Counted from the first letter of the stretch, positions 52,210 to 61,256 are shown. The stretch is 64,000 nucleotides of DNA from Bradyrhizobium sp. SRS-191 (GCF_024586915.1 NZ_JANBVS010000002.1:62001-126000), one strand, 5' to 3'. Made by a program: numbers and translations. The notes: a model not told the origin generated them from the letters alone.

Positions 52210-53220
52210 TCAGCTGCCGAACTCTCGCTGCAGCCTCAGGAATGTTTCGGTCGGTCGATCATAGCTGACGAGCCTGACGTCGAGGTCGAAGCCGGACGCC
52301 AGCGACAGCGCGCGGCGCAGCGCGTCTTCGATCCAGGTTTCCTCATTGCCGAATGCGCCGCCGCCGACGCTGGTGAGCAGCACGATGTTCGAGCCGCTGA
52401 TGGCGTTGAGGACTGCCGCCCAGATCGTTGCCTCGTAGGTGGCCTCCAGGATGAGGCGAGCGAATGACTCCCAATATCGAGGGGCGGGCGAGCCATAGGC
52501 CACGGGGAGCGCGGAGCAGAACGCCTGCGACACCGTCGGCATCGGCTCGGTTGCGTCGGTCAGTTCGACATCGCTGTGAATGCCGATCCGGAGATGTCCG
52601 CGCAGCGCATCGATCTCCTCGGGGCTGCTTACTCCAAGGAGCGCTGCAACGGTGTCGAGGCCGTTTCGCGTACACAGCGCGTAGCCGTTGGTCATCGCCC
52701 AGAGTTCGCCGGTGTTGCCGGGCAGGCGGCTCCTGAGCGCCGCACCGAGATCTGCGAGCGCATCGAGTTGCCGGTCGCAGGTCTGACCCGTTTCCTCTCC
52801 GACCGGGACAAAGTAGTTCCGGTAGATCGTCGCGGCGCCTGCGGCGATGGCGCAGGCAGGTCCCTGCGTCGGATCGGACTGATAGATCGTCACGCCGTCT
52901 TCGGGGGTGGCGTGCGGTCCGATCATCTCCAGCAGATTGAACTGCGACGCGACCTGGAACAGGGCGCCCGCGAACTCCGGAAATAGATGCAGGGTGCGGA
53001 CGTCGCCGCTGACGAGGCTCACGCGAAGTCGCCCGCTGCGATACGCCGAGCCTTGAACCATGGTCCGGAGCTCCGACAATCTCGGCAGCTCCAGCCGTCC
53101 GGTAAGATAGGTCTTGCCGTTGACCAGAGACGTCAGCCGTCCATCTTCGCAGGCGAGCCTCGCGCGCGTGGAGGCATAGTCGGTCTCCTTGAAGCCGGTC
53201 AATCGTTCGAACCAGTCCAC
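52210..53220 (-). CDS. Hypothetical protein with macro-domain-like C-terminus
   Basis: A 336-residue soluble protein. The N-terminal 130 residues have no recognised fold. The C-terminal half contains VSQAFCSALPVAYGS, ARLILEATYEATIWAAVLNA and VLLTSVGGGAFGNEETWI, then LDVRLVSY. This pattern, a Gly-rich loop (GGGAFGN) after a hydrophobic strand and an A.YEATI-type helix, resembles macro/PARG-like ADP-ribose-binding domains and a group of uncharacterised proteins found sporadically in bacteria, protists and plants. ADP-ribose or nucleotide binding is a guess. It is followed by unrelated membrane and DUF3303 genes on the same strand at 123 bases distance. Confidence 0.7.
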   Translation of the reverse strand: MDWFERLTGFKETDYASTRARLACEDGRLTSLVNGKTYLTGRLELPRLSELRTMVQGSAYRSGRLRVSLVSGDVRTLHLFPEFAGALFQVASQFNLLEMIGPHATPEDGVTIYQSDPTQGPACAIAAGAATIYRNYFVPVGEETGQTCDRQLDALADLGAALRSRLPGNTGELWAMTNGYALCTRNGLDTVAALLGVSSPEEIDALRGHLRIGIHSDVELTDATEPMPTVSQAFCSALPVAYGSPAPRYWESFARLILEATYEATIWAAVLNAISGSNIVLLTSVGGGAFGNEETWIEDALRRALSLASGFDLDVRLVSYDRPTETFLRLQREFGS

Positions 53221-53343
53221 GACGTCAGCCTTTCATCATTGGCAATCAGATGAGGCGCCATCGCCTCGGCGCCTGCCGATCGCACGTGACCAAAGTGTAG
53301 ATCATCGCAGCTCACCGCAGCAATGAACGACGCTGTCTCGCAC

Positions 53344-53736
53344 CTAGAGGATCCGCAGCGGCCGCCAGTAGACGAGGCTCGGCGCGAACACGAGGATGGC
53401 AAGCGCAGCTGCGCTCCCGGCGAGACATACCAGGACGACGGCCCGCGGCGACAGGCTGCGGGCCTGCGGCAAGAATGTGAGCGCCCGAACGATGGCTCCG
53501 GTGATGAAGCCGGCTCTTGCGATCGGCAGCAACGGGATGTCGAGCAGATCTTCGAGCGTACAAGCGTTGCTGCAGCCGCCTTGCGCTGGCGTCCACCAGT
53601 CGCGCAGGGCGCCGATCGTGGTCGCCAGCGCGAGCAGCAGCGTTGCCACCGCCAGCGCCCGCCACGATGGCATCAGCACCGCGATTGCATAGGAGATCAG
53701 GCAGACCCCGAGAAGCTGCGTCGGATAATCGAACAC
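53344..53736 (-). CDS. Predicted membrane protein, about 130 residues
   Basis: A start at GTG 53736 (VFDYPTQLLGVCLISYAIAV) is chosen because the DUF3303 gene ends at 53751, leaving 14 bases; the longer open frame overlaps that gene out of phase. There are three to four hydrophobic helices (YAIAVLMPSWRALAVATLLL, GFITGAIVRALTFL, VVLVCLAGSAAALAILVFAP) and a loop with two cysteines (GGCSNACTLEDLL). It is probably co-transcribed with the DUF3303 gene. Function unknown. The exact start is uncertain. Confidence 0.6.
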   Translation of the reverse strand: MFDYPTQLLGVCLISYAIAVLMPSWRALAVATLLLALATTIGALRDWWTPAQGGCSNACTLEDLLDIPLLPIARAGFITGAIVRALTFLPQARSLSPRAVVLVCLAGSAAALAILVFAPSLVYWRPLRIL

Positions 53737-53750
53737 GATCCGCTCGCGCC

Positions 53751-54038
53751 TCAGCTTTGATCCAGAAACGGCGCCACCACCTCGCGCGTCTCGGCGCTGG
53801 TCACCACCGGCACGATTTCGAAGGTCATGCCGGTGTCGCGGGCGTTGGCCAGGATCCATTGCTGCAGCAGCCGCGCATCGTCGCATTCCATCAGCTGGAA
53901 GCAGCGGTCGAAATTCGGCTCGATCCAGCTGCCGATGTATTTCAAGCCATCCGGAAAAATGATGCCGGGGTCGCGGACGCGGCGGTAGACGGGGATCGGG
54001 TCGCGGTCCTTGAAACGTTCGATGACCATGAACAGCAT
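53751..54038 (-). CDS. DUF3303 domain protein
   Basis: A 95-residue protein beginning MLFMVIERFKDRDPIPVYRR at 54038, the family-typical start; the longer frame adds 21 unrelated residues. DUF3303 proteins are small ferredoxin-like-fold proteins with the pattern LFMVIE.F..rd...vy.R....G...PdGL.Y..SW.......CFQLME, seen here up to WIEPNFDRCFQLMECDD. Their function is not known. A membrane-protein gene follows 14 bases downstream. Confidence 0.88.
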   Translation of the reverse strand: MLFMVIERFKDRDPIPVYRRVRDPGIIFPDGLKYIGSWIEPNFDRCFQLMECDDARLLQQWILANARDTGMTFEIVPVVTSAETREVVAPFLDQS

Positions 54039-54217
54039 GCGCGCCTCATCTCGATGCGTCGGTATTATGAGCTGGGTCGCGCCGTCGCGCCAGCGCCGCA
54101 AGAAGTCAGCCCGTCGCGGATGTTGCTCCAGCCAAGCCGTGAAGGGCGCGGATGCAGGAGCCGTGGCCCGCTCCTTGCTTTTGCCGGGCTACCCGTATCC
54201 AAAGCCAAGGGAAGCCA

Positions 54218-55126
54218 ATGAACAAGGCACGTCTCGTCGCGTATGCTCTGGTCGCAACGGTGCTGGTTGCACCCGCGGTTGCCGAGGAGCTGACCGGCAC
54301 GCTGCAGAAGGTCAAGGAGACCGGCGCGATCACGGTCGGCTACCGCGAAACCTCGCTGCCGTTCTCCTACATCGATGACAACCAGAAGCCGCTCGGCTTC
54401 GCGCTCGACATCTGCGGCAAGATCGTCGACGAGATCAAGACGACGCTGAAGCTCGACAAGCTCGACGTCAAGCTGACGCCGGTGTCGTCGGCGACCCGCA
54501 TTCCGCTGATGGCCAACGGCACCATCGATCTGGAATGCGCCTCGACCACCAACAACCTCGACCGGCAGCGGCTGGTGTCGTTCTCCCACACTTATTTCCT
54601 CACCGCCAATCGCTTCGTCGCCAAGGCCGCGAGCGGCCTGAAGACGATCGACGATCTCAAGGGCAAGACGGTGGCCTCGACGTCGGGCACCACCAACATC
54701 AAGCAGCTCTACGAGGCCAATACATCCCGCCAGCTCGGCCTCAACATCGTCGCGGCGAAGGACAATGCCGAGGGATTCCTGATGGTCGAGAACGGCCGCG
54801 CCGACGCCTATGTGATGGACGACATCCTGCTCGCAGGCCTCGTCGCCAGCGCCAAGGCGCCGGCGGACTTCGCGATCTCGACAGATCAGTTCTCGATGCC
54901 CGAGCCCTACGGCATCATGCTGCGCAAGGACGATCCCGCCTTCAAGGCCGTCGTCGACCGCGCGACGACCAAGCTCTACACCAGTCCGGAGATCGCGACG
55001 TTGTATGCGAAGTGGTTCATGAGCCCGGTGCCGCCCAAGGGCGTGAACTTCAACTTCCCCATGACGGCGGTGCTGCAAAAGGCGTTCGCGCAGCCGAACG
55101 ACAGCGGCGATCCGAAGGCGTATTGA
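54218..55126 (+). CDS. Amino-acid ABC transporter substrate-binding protein (glutamate/aspartate GltI-like)
   Basis: A 302-residue periplasmic binding protein. The ATG at 54218 follows AAGGGAAG and opens a signal peptide (MNKARLVAYALVATVLVAPAVA). The type-2 solute-binding fold shows GAITVGYRETSLPFSYIDDN, then GFALDICGKIVDEIK, IPLMANGTIDLECASTTNN, and VASTSGTTNIKQL, all matching GltI (SBP_bac_3) proteins that bind glutamate or aspartate. No permease or ATPase gene is adjacent, so it must supply a transporter encoded elsewhere. Followed by a repeat region. Confidence 0.92.
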   Translation: MNKARLVAYALVATVLVAPAVAEELTGTLQKVKETGAITVGYRETSLPFSYIDDNQKPLGFALDICGKIVDEIKTTLKLDKLDVKLTPVSSATRIPLMANGTIDLECASTTNNLDRQRLVSFSHTYFLTANRFVAKAASGLKTIDDLKGKTVASTSGTTNIKQLYEANTSRQLGLNIVAAKDNAEGFLMVENGRADAYVMDDILLAGLVASAKAPADFAISTDQFSMPEPYGIMLRKDDPAFKAVVDRATTKLYTSPEIATLYAKWFMSPVPPKGVNFNFPMTAVLQKAFAQPNDSGDPKAY

Positions 55127-55524
55127 GGGATGAACGGAAGAAATTCTACCGAGCCTTTCGTTAGCTGAGGCTCGATGAATAGCCGCGCAAGCGGTGCGCT
55201 CCCTCTTCCCGTTCTTCACGGGGAGAGGGTCGGGGTGAGGGGCAGCCGTACGGGTGGTGCTGCTATCGAAGGACGCCTTACGAATCCGATGGAGCTGCGA
55301 TGAGGCTTCGTCAGTGCCATGCCCCTCACCCGGATTGCTTCGCAATCCGACCTCTCCCCGCAAAGGGCGGGGAGAGGTTGCACCGTCGACGCCGACAGAT
55401 TACTGCCTCAAGACAATGAGCTTGCCGTCCATGATGAGCTTCGCATCGCCGACGCGATTCGAGGCATCCACACGAACGGTGCGCTCCCTCTCCGGGTTCT
55501 TCACGGGGAGAAGGGCAGCCTTAC
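55127..55524. repeat. Intergenic block of three gagaggg-type repeat units
   Basis: This 398-base gap contains three units related to each other. One is at about 55190-55245 (gcgctccctcttcccgttct, then gggtgagggg), a second is inverted at about 55318-55385 (cccctcacccggattgcttc through ggcggggagagg), and a third is at about 55478-55524, a near copy of the first, abutting the ilvD stop codon. They resemble dispersed palindromes in Bradyrhizobium and may end transcription of the convergent binding-protein and ilvD genes. No gene is supported here. Confidence 0.75.
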
Positions 55525-57363
55525 TTACTTCACGATACGCACCGCGCCCTTGGCGGCGCTGCTCGCGAACGCTGCGTAGGCCTTGAGCGCGGTCGAGACC
55601 TTGCGGGCGCGGGTCTTCGGCTTCCAGGCCTGGTCGCCCTTCGCTTCCATCGCAGCGCGCCGCTTCGCGAGCTCCTCGTCCGACACCGCCAGGTGAATGG
55701 TGCGGTTGGGGATGTCGATCTCGATGCGGTCGCCTTCCTGCACCAGGCCGATCAGTCCGCCCTCGGCGGCTTCCGGCGAGACGTGGCCGATCGACAGGCC
55801 CGAGGTGCCGCCGGAGAAGCGGCCGTCGGTGATCAGCGCGCAGGCTTTGCCGAGGCCTTTCGACTTCAGATAGCTGGTCGGATACAGCATCTCCTGCATG
55901 CCGGGGCCGCCGCGCGGGCCTTCATAGATGATGACGACGATGTCGCCTTCCTTGATCTTGTTGGTGAGGATCGCCTCGACCGCCGCGTCCTGGCTCTCCA
56001 TGACGCGCGCGGGACCTGCGAATTTCAGGATCGAGGCATCGACGCCAGCGGTCTTCACGATGCAGCCGTCCTGGGCGATGTTGCCGGTGAGAACGGCGAG
56101 GCCGCCGTCCTTGGAGTAGGCGTGCTCCATGTCGCGGATGCAGCCCTTCTCGCGGTCGAGATCGAGCTCCTGGTAGCGGCGGTCCTGGCTGAAGGCGACC
56201 TGTGTCGGCACGCCACCCGGTGCGGCCATGTAGAAGTTCTTGACGCTTTCGCTCGACGTCTGGCGGATATCCCAGCGCTCCAGCGCTGATGCCAGCGAGG
56301 CCGAATGCACGCTCGGCAGCTCCGTGTGCAGCAGGCCGGCGCGGGCGAGCTCGCCGAGGATGCCCATCACGCCGCCGGCGCGATGCACGTCCTCCATGTG
56401 CACGTCGGCCACGGCCGGCGCGACCTTGCACAGGCAGGGGACCTTGCGCGACAGGCGGTCGATGTCGGTCATCGTGAAGGGGATCTCGCCCTCATGCGCG
56501 GCGGCGAGCAGATGCAGCACGGTGTTGGTCGAGCCGCCCATCGCGATGTCCATGCTCATGGCGTTCTCGAACGCCTTGAAGTTGGCGATCGAGCGCGGCA
56601 GCACGGAGGCGTCGTCCTGCTCGTAGTAGCGGCGGGCGAGATCGACGATCAGATGTCCGGCCTCGACGAACAGGCCGCGGCGGTCGGCATGCGTCGCGAG
56701 CACCGAGCCGTTGCCGGGCAGGGACAGGCCGAGCGCCTCGGTCAGGCAGTTCATCGAATTGGCCGTGAACATGCCGGAGCAGGAGCCGCAGGTCGGGCAG
56801 GCCGAGCGCTCCATCACCTCGACATCTGCGTCCGAAACCTTGTCGTCGGCGGCCGTGATCATCGCGTCGATCAGGTCGACCTTGCGCAGCTTGCCCTGGA
56901 TGTTGACCTTGCCGGCCTCCATCGGGCCGCCCGAGACGAACACCGCGGGGATGTTGAGCCGCATCGCGGCCATCAGCATGCCGGGGGTGATCTTGTCGCA
57001 ATTGGAGATGCAGACCATGGCGTCGGCGCAATGCGCGTTGACCATGTATTCGGTGCTGTCGGCGATCAGCTCGCGCGACGGCAGGCTGTAGAGCATGCCG
57101 TCATGGCCCATCGCGATGCCGTCGTCGACGGCGATGGTGTTGAATTCCTTGGCAACGCCGCCGGCTTTCTCGATCTCGCGGGCGACCAGCTGACCGAGGT
57201 CCTTGAGGTGGACGTGGCCGGGCACGAACTGGGTGAAGGAGTTGACCACGGCGATGATCGGCTTGCCGAAATCCTCGTTGGTCATGCCGGTGGCGCGCCA
57301 CAGGCCGCGGGCGCCGGCCATGTTGCGGCCATGGGTGGAGGTGCGGGAGCGATAGGCGGGCAT
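55525..57363 (-). CDS. ilvD: Dihydroxy-acid dehydratase IlvD
   Basis: A 612-residue iron-sulfur enzyme of branched-chain amino-acid and pantothenate synthesis that dehydrates 2,3-dihydroxyisovalerate to 2-ketoisovalerate. It has [12 protein letters not shown] and [20 protein letters not shown] with the cluster-binding cysteines, [15 protein letters not shown], and the C-terminal [19 protein letters not shown]. The N-terminus [20 protein letters not shown] is canonical, and GAGGA lies 6-10 bases before the ATG. Length is normal for the E. coli-type enzyme. It is monocistronic and ends in repeat DNA. Confidence 0.97.
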   Translation of the reverse strand: MPAYRSRTSTHGRNMAGARGLWRATGMTNEDFGKPIIAVVNSFTQFVPGHVHLKDLGQLVAREIEKAGGVAKEFNTIAVDDGIAMGHDGMLYSLPSRELIADSTEYMVNAHCADAMVCISNCDKITPGMLMAAMRLNIPAVFVSGGPMEAGKVNIQGKLRKVDLIDAMITAADDKVSDADVEVMERSACPTCGSCSGMFTANSMNCLTEALGLSLPGNGSVLATHADRRGLFVEAGHLIVDLARRYYEQDDASVLPRSIANFKAFENAMSMDIAMGGSTNTVLHLLAAAHEGEIPFTMTDIDRLSRKVPCLCKVAPAVADVHMEDVHRAGGVMGILGELARAGLLHTELPSVHSASLASALERWDIRQTSSESVKNFYMAAPGGVPTQVAFSQDRRYQELDLDREKGCIRDMEHAYSKDGGLAVLTGNIAQDGCIVKTAGVDASILKFAGPARVMESQDAAVEAILTNKIKEGDIVVIIYEGPRGGPGMQEMLYPTSYLKSKGLGKACALITDGRFSGGTSGLSIGHVSPEAAEGGLIGLVQEGDRIEIDIPNRTIHLAVSDEELAKRRAAMEAKGDQAWKPKTRARKVSTALKAYAAFASSAAKGAVRIVK

Positions 57364-57679
57364 GACGGTGTCCTCAAGCGTTCCTCAGGGAAGGCAATGT
57401 TGGTCCGGCGGGCGGGGCGGCTGGCCGCGACGGCCGGACGGGCGGCAAAACGTGCCGGAGGCATACAGCGAAGTCCTTGACGATTCGACCCTAAATTTCG
57501 CCGCAGCGGGGATGCGGGAGGGGCAGGGCAGGTGTCGGAGGGCTGCGTGCAAAAGGAACTGTCCACAGCTCAGCTCACGGCATTGTGGTGAGGTGTGGAA
57601 CGGGCGGCTGCCATAGATTAGAACGGAATCGTTCTTTTCCGGGCGCAGCTCTTGCTTGCGGGATGCTGTGCATCCTCAG
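57364..57679. other. Divergent intergenic region between ilvD and copC
   Basis: This 316-base region must carry the ilvD promoter (leftward) and the copCD promoter (rightward). A short palindrome at 57620-57635 is the only regulatory-looking feature I found. No gene or leader peptide of branched-chain residues typical of attenuation was seen. Confidence 0.45.
57620..57635. promoter_or_regulatory. Palindrome AGAACG-GAAT-CGTTCT ahead of copC, candidate operator
   Basis: A perfect 6-4-6 inverted repeat in an AT-rich patch (ccatagatta just before, ttttcc just after), 45 bases upstream of the copC start. Its position fits a repressor or activator site over the promoter of copCD. It does not match CueR or CsoR sites that I recall, so the binding factor is open. 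Confidence 0.4.
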
Positions 57680-58054
57680 ATGTCGGCCATCGATCCCATG
57701 CTCGCCCTGCGACTTCGCCTCCTGCTGCCCCTGGCCGCTCTCGCCTTGCCCGGCGCCGCCTCGGCCCACGCCATCATCGTCTCCTCGCAGCCCGCCTCGG
57801 GCGCGACCATCGACAAGGACGCGCTCGCGATCCGGCTGCGCTTCAACAGCCGCATCGATCACACGAGGTCGCGGTTGAAGCTGAAGGCGCCTGACGGAGC
57901 CGAGCAGGCGCTGAGCCCCGCCGCGGATGCGCCGGCCGATGAGATCGACGCGCAGGCGAGGGCGCTCAGCCCCGGCGCTTGGCACCTGCAATGGCAGGTG
58001 CTCAGCGTCGACGGCCACATCACCCGCGGCGACATCCCGTTCACCGTGCGCTAG
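57680..58054 (+). CDS. copC: Periplasmic copper-binding protein CopC
   Basis: About 124 residues from the ATG 57680; a second ATG at 57698 (MLALRLRLLLPLAALALPG) gives an equally good signal peptide, so the start is uncertain. The signal is cut after ASA to expose His as first residue (HAIIVSSQPASGATI), the N-terminal Cu(II) ligand of CopC. The rest is the CopC beta-barrel (LAIRLRFNSRID, VLSVDGHITRGDIPFTV), with the DGH His as another likely ligand. There is no Met-rich Cu(I) loop, so this is the Cu(II)-only type. CopD follows at 13 bases. Confidence 0.9.
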   Translation: MSAIDPMLALRLRLLLPLAALALPGAASAHAIIVSSQPASGATIDKDALAIRLRFNSRIDHTRSRLKLKAPDGAEQALSPAADAPADEIDAQARALSPGAWHLQWQVLSVDGHITRGDIPFTVR

Positions 58055-58067
58055 CCGTCTTGCTGTC

Positions 58068-59726
58068 ATGGCGCTGTTCCTCGACATCTTCGGCTATCTC
58101 TCGGTGGTGCTGCGCGGGCTGACCCTGCTGGCGCAGTCGTTCACCATCGGCGGCATCGCGTTCCAGCTCCTGCTGATGCGGCCGATGCAGGACAAACTGT
58201 CAGCGGATGCGCTGGTGGTGGGGAAGCGGGCACAGCGGTTCCTGCGCCGCAGCGCTACCGGCTGGTTCGCCGTGGTGATGGTCTCGCTGGCCGTCAACAT
58301 GGCGGCGCTCACCGGCACGCTCGATTTGTCGCTGTGGGAGGCCATCGGCGCGGACTTCGTCCGCTCGGGCGTCGTCGTTGCCGCCTGCGCCCTTGGCATC
58401 GCCGTGCTGGCGCGGACCGGCACCTGGGTGACGTGGCGCGCCGCGGCGCTGGTGGCGCTGACGGGGCTTGCGCTGGCCATGCAGCTCAACCTCACCCACG
58501 CAGCCAGCCGGCTCGACGTGCGCTGGCCGCTGCTCGCGGCCGATTTCCTGCACATGTTCGGCGCGGGCGTGTGGATCGGCGGACTGCCGTATTTCCTGAT
58601 GGCGCTGAACGGCTGCCCGTTGGAGGACGATCAGCGCCGTATCGGCCGGCGCTATTCGCTGATGTCGATGGCTTCCGTCGCGGCCATCGTGACGGGCGGC
58701 ACGATCATGGCCGTCGCCTATCTCGGCTCGTTCGAGGCGATCTACGGCACGGCCTATGGCGTGATGACCTCGGCCAAGGTCGCGATGCTGCTGATGCTGC
58801 TCGCGCTCGGCGCCGGCAATTTCCTCGCCGTCGAGCGCCTGCGTCGCGGCGATCCCTCAGCGCCGCTCTCGCGGATGAAGCGCTTCGTCGAGGTCGAGCT
58901 CGGCATCGGGCTGACGGTGCTGCTCACCGCGGGCTCGCTGACCTCGCTGCCGCCCGGCATCGATCTCAGCCAGGACCGGCTGAGCTGGTCGGAGATCGTC
59001 GAGCGCGCCGCGCCGCAATGGCCGCGGCTGACCAGCCCCTCGGTGGACCAGCTCACGGTCTCCCAGCTCCAGGCCAAGATCGATGCCGCCGATGCGCAGC
59101 GCGTGACCGCGCCGCAGGCCTATGTGCCGGGCGAGGGCGTGATCCTGCCGCGTAGCGCGGCTGATATCGCCTGGTCGGAATACAACCACCATTGGGCGGG
59201 CATCTTCGTCGTGCTGATCGGCGTGCTCGCGCTGATCGAGCGCTTCTCCTGGGGCCGATGGGCGCGGCACTGGCCGCTGCTGTTCCTGGTGATGGCGGCG
59301 TTCCTGTTCCTGCGCGCCGACGAGATGGCCTGGCCGCTCGGCCCGATCGGCTTCTGGGCCTCGTGGCGCGATCCGGAAGTGGCGCAGCACCGGCTGTTCG
59401 TGGTGCTGATCATCCTGTTCGGCCTGTTCGAATGGCGGGTGCGGCTGCGCGGGCAGCAGGCGGGACGCGCGGCGCTGGTGTTTCCGCTGACGGTCGCCGC
59501 CGGCGGCGCGCTGCTGATGACGCATTCGCACGCCATCGCCAACATCAAGGACCAACTGCTGATTGAGGTGAGCCACACGCCGCTGGCCTTGTGCGGCATC
59601 ACCGCCGGCTGGGCGCGCTGGCTGGAGCTGCGCATGGATGGCAAGATCAGCCGTGTCGCGGCCTGGGTGTGGCCGGTGGCGTTCGTGCTGGTCGGGCTGA
59701 TCCTGCTGGACTATCGCGAGGCGTGA
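58068..59726 (+). CDS. copD: Copper resistance/uptake membrane protein CopD
   Basis: A 552-residue polytopic protein (ATG 58068, MALFLDIFGYLSVVLRGLTL). The family blocks are FLHMFGAGVWIGGLPYFLMA near residue 165 with membrane-embedded His, then YSLMSMASVAAIVTGGTIMAV and AMLLMLLALGAGNFLAVERL. The C-terminal part (about 365-552) has extra helices and histidines (YNHHWAGIFVV, MTHSHAIANIKDQLLIEVSHTP), an extension beyond short YcnJ/PcoD-like proteins. CopC and CopD together move copper into the cytoplasm or buffer it in the periplasm. Operon with copC. Confidence 0.92.
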   Translation: MALFLDIFGYLSVVLRGLTLLAQSFTIGGIAFQLLLMRPMQDKLSADALVVGKRAQRFLRRSATGWFAVVMVSLAVNMAALTGTLDLSLWEAIGADFVRSGVVVAACALGIAVLARTGTWVTWRAAALVALTGLALAMQLNLTHAASRLDVRWPLLAADFLHMFGAGVWIGGLPYFLMALNGCPLEDDQRRIGRRYSLMSMASVAAIVTGGTIMAVAYLGSFEAIYGTAYGVMTSAKVAMLLMLLALGAGNFLAVERLRRGDPSAPLSRMKRFVEVELGIGLTVLLTAGSLTSLPPGIDLSQDRLSWSEIVERAAPQWPRLTSPSVDQLTVSQLQAKIDAADAQRVTAPQAYVPGEGVILPRSAADIAWSEYNHHWAGIFVVLIGVLALIERFSWGRWARHWPLLFLVMAAFLFLRADEMAWPLGPIGFWASWRDPEVAQHRLFVVLIILFGLFEWRVRLRGQQAGRAALVFPLTVAAGGALLMTHSHAIANIKDQLLIEVSHTPLALCGITAGWARWLELRMDGKISRVAAWVWPVAFVLVGLILLDYREA

Positions 59727-59883
59727 GATGCGCCCGTCAAGGCCGCGAGGCGTGCCGATCAGGGGTACAGCTCTTGCGTGTGTGCGATCTGTCAATATCG
59801 AGATAATTCGTCGATAGGCTTTAGAGAGTTCTTATAAAATTCACCCTTAGGTAGCGAACGCGTTGGTGTCAGGAGAGACCACA

Positions 59884-60459
59884 ATGACGTTCGGCAAACG
59901 CCAGTCCGGTGTTGGCGCCTCGGCGCAGACGTTCAGTGCCGAGATGGCCACTGTAAGACCGGATACTGCAAGGACCGATACTGCAAGAAGCGACGTCGCG
60001 ACCGAGGACCGTCCAGTCAAGGGCGGTCCGATCCGCTGGGCCATTGCCACGCTGGTCTGTGGCGCGTTCCTCTATGGATTTCTCACCAGCTACGGCCCGG
60101 ATCTCCGGCGCGATCGGCATCTGGTTGGCACGTGGCAACCAGCCTACGACCTGCGGGCGACCGAGGGAAAGTGCAAGCGAACGAACTTCGTGATCACCAA
60201 CTGCACCGCCACCATCGTCTCCGTTGCCCAGCCTGATCGAGCGCCGATCAAGGTCGACTTCTTCATGCTTTTCGCGGGCGGCGGCGGCGAGGCGATCGTG
60301 CCGGTGCGCTCGACGGCGGATCGTGCGGCGGTCTCGATCCACTACGCGGTGGAAACGAAGCTCTGGAACCGGACGCTGACGTTCGTCTTCGGGACGGTCA
60401 TCCTGGCCCTGATGACGGCAGCTGCGGCGCTCACCTTCTGGAAGAAGGTCAATTCCTGA
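59884..60459 (+). CDS. Hypothetical two-TM membrane protein
   Basis: A 191-residue protein started at ATG 59884 with AGGAGAG eight bases upstream. A polar N-terminus of about 50 residues precedes TM1 at about 52-68 (AIATLVCGAFLYGFLT). A periplasmic domain with two Cys (EGKCKRTNFVITNCTATI) and beta strands follows, then TM2 at about 165-185 (FVFGTVILALMTAAAALTFW). The promoter is probably in the AT-rich segment 59795-59850. The ClpP-like gene starts 44 bases downstream in the same direction, suggesting a two-gene operon. The two Cys could form a disulfide. Function unknown. Confidence 0.7.
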   Translation: MTFGKRQSGVGASAQTFSAEMATVRPDTARTDTARSDVATEDRPVKGGPIRWAIATLVCGAFLYGFLTSYGPDLRRDRHLVGTWQPAYDLRATEGKCKRTNFVITNCTATIVSVAQPDRAPIKVDFFMLFAGGGGEAIVPVRSTADRAAVSIHYAVETKLWNRTLTFVFGTVILALMTAAAALTFWKKVNS

Positions 60460-60503
60460 CAACGCGGTGCAGGTTCACTCCTGCCTGGATTGTGTAGGCC
60501 ACC

Positions 60504-61181
60504 GTGCCCCTGTTGAAATCACTCGGCATCATCTGCGGCGTCCTGCTGCTCTGGGGCTCCTTCCAATTGCCGTCCGGCTCGGGAGACGTCGCGTCCCGGC
60601 AGATCCTGTCGGTCAAGGAAGAGCCGGACCGCATCGTGCTCGGCTGGAGCGGGCCGGTGGAGCCGCCGATGAGCGAGCGCGTCGGCGCGGCGCTGGATCG
60701 CTACCGGGCCGACCCGCGCCGGCTGGTGCTGCTGCTGAATTCGCCGGGCGGCTCGATCCAGCATGGCCGCGACGTCGTCGCCGTGATCCGCGGACGCGAT
60801 CGAACGGTCGACACGCTCGTCGAAAGAGCAGGGGTCTGCGCCTCGATGTGTGTGCCGATCTTCCTCGCCGGCGCCAGGCGCATGGCTGACCCCGAAGCCA
60901 ACTTCATGTTTCACGAGGCCAGCCTGAACAGCAGTGCACGCGATGAGCTGAAGCGCCGGGAGATCGGCGCCGCCGAGGAGGCGGCGTTGTCGACGCTCGT
61001 CAAGACCACGGTCACCGACGAGATGTTCCGTCACGACATGGGCATTCGCGGCGTCAGCGCGCTCTGGCTTGCGGGCTTGCGGAAGAAGATCGCGGGGCGC
61101 GATGTATGGATGAGCGCTCAGCAACTCGTTGATGAGGGCTCCGGCATCGTCGATGGTCTCGTGCGTGCATCGGGCCGATAG
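60504..61181 (+). CDS. Membrane-anchored ClpP-like serine protease homologue
   Basis: A 225-residue protein beginning with GTG. An N-terminal hydrophobic helix (about 5-20, LKSLGIICGVLLLWGSF) suggests membrane anchoring with a periplasmic domain. The ClpP/crotonase fold reads LVLLLNSPGGSI (oxyanion loop), VCASMCVPIFLAG with Ser114 in the ClpP ASM nucleophile position, FMFHEAS with His137, and GRDVWMSAQQLVDEG with Asp200, aligning to the ClpP triad. Cys112 and Cys116 flank the Ser and are unusual. SppA and NfeD proteases share the fold. Downstream of a two-TM protein, likely in operon. Proteolysis is inferred. Confidence 0.8.
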   Translation: MPLLKSLGIICGVLLLWGSFQLPSGSGDVASRQILSVKEEPDRIVLGWSGPVEPPMSERVGAALDRYRADPRRLVLLLNSPGGSIQHGRDVVAVIRGRDRTVDTLVERAGVCASMCVPIFLAGARRMADPEANFMFHEASLNSSARDELKRREIGAAEEAALSTLVKTTVTDEMFRHDMGIRGVSALWLAGLRKKIAGRDVWMSAQQLVDEGSGIVDGLVRASGR

Positions 61182-61256
61182 CCGCCGCAGCCGCCGCGGC
61201 CGGTAGCGTTCTTGGTCAGGCCGATCCTGCTGGATGATCGCGCGGCGTGAGATCGT

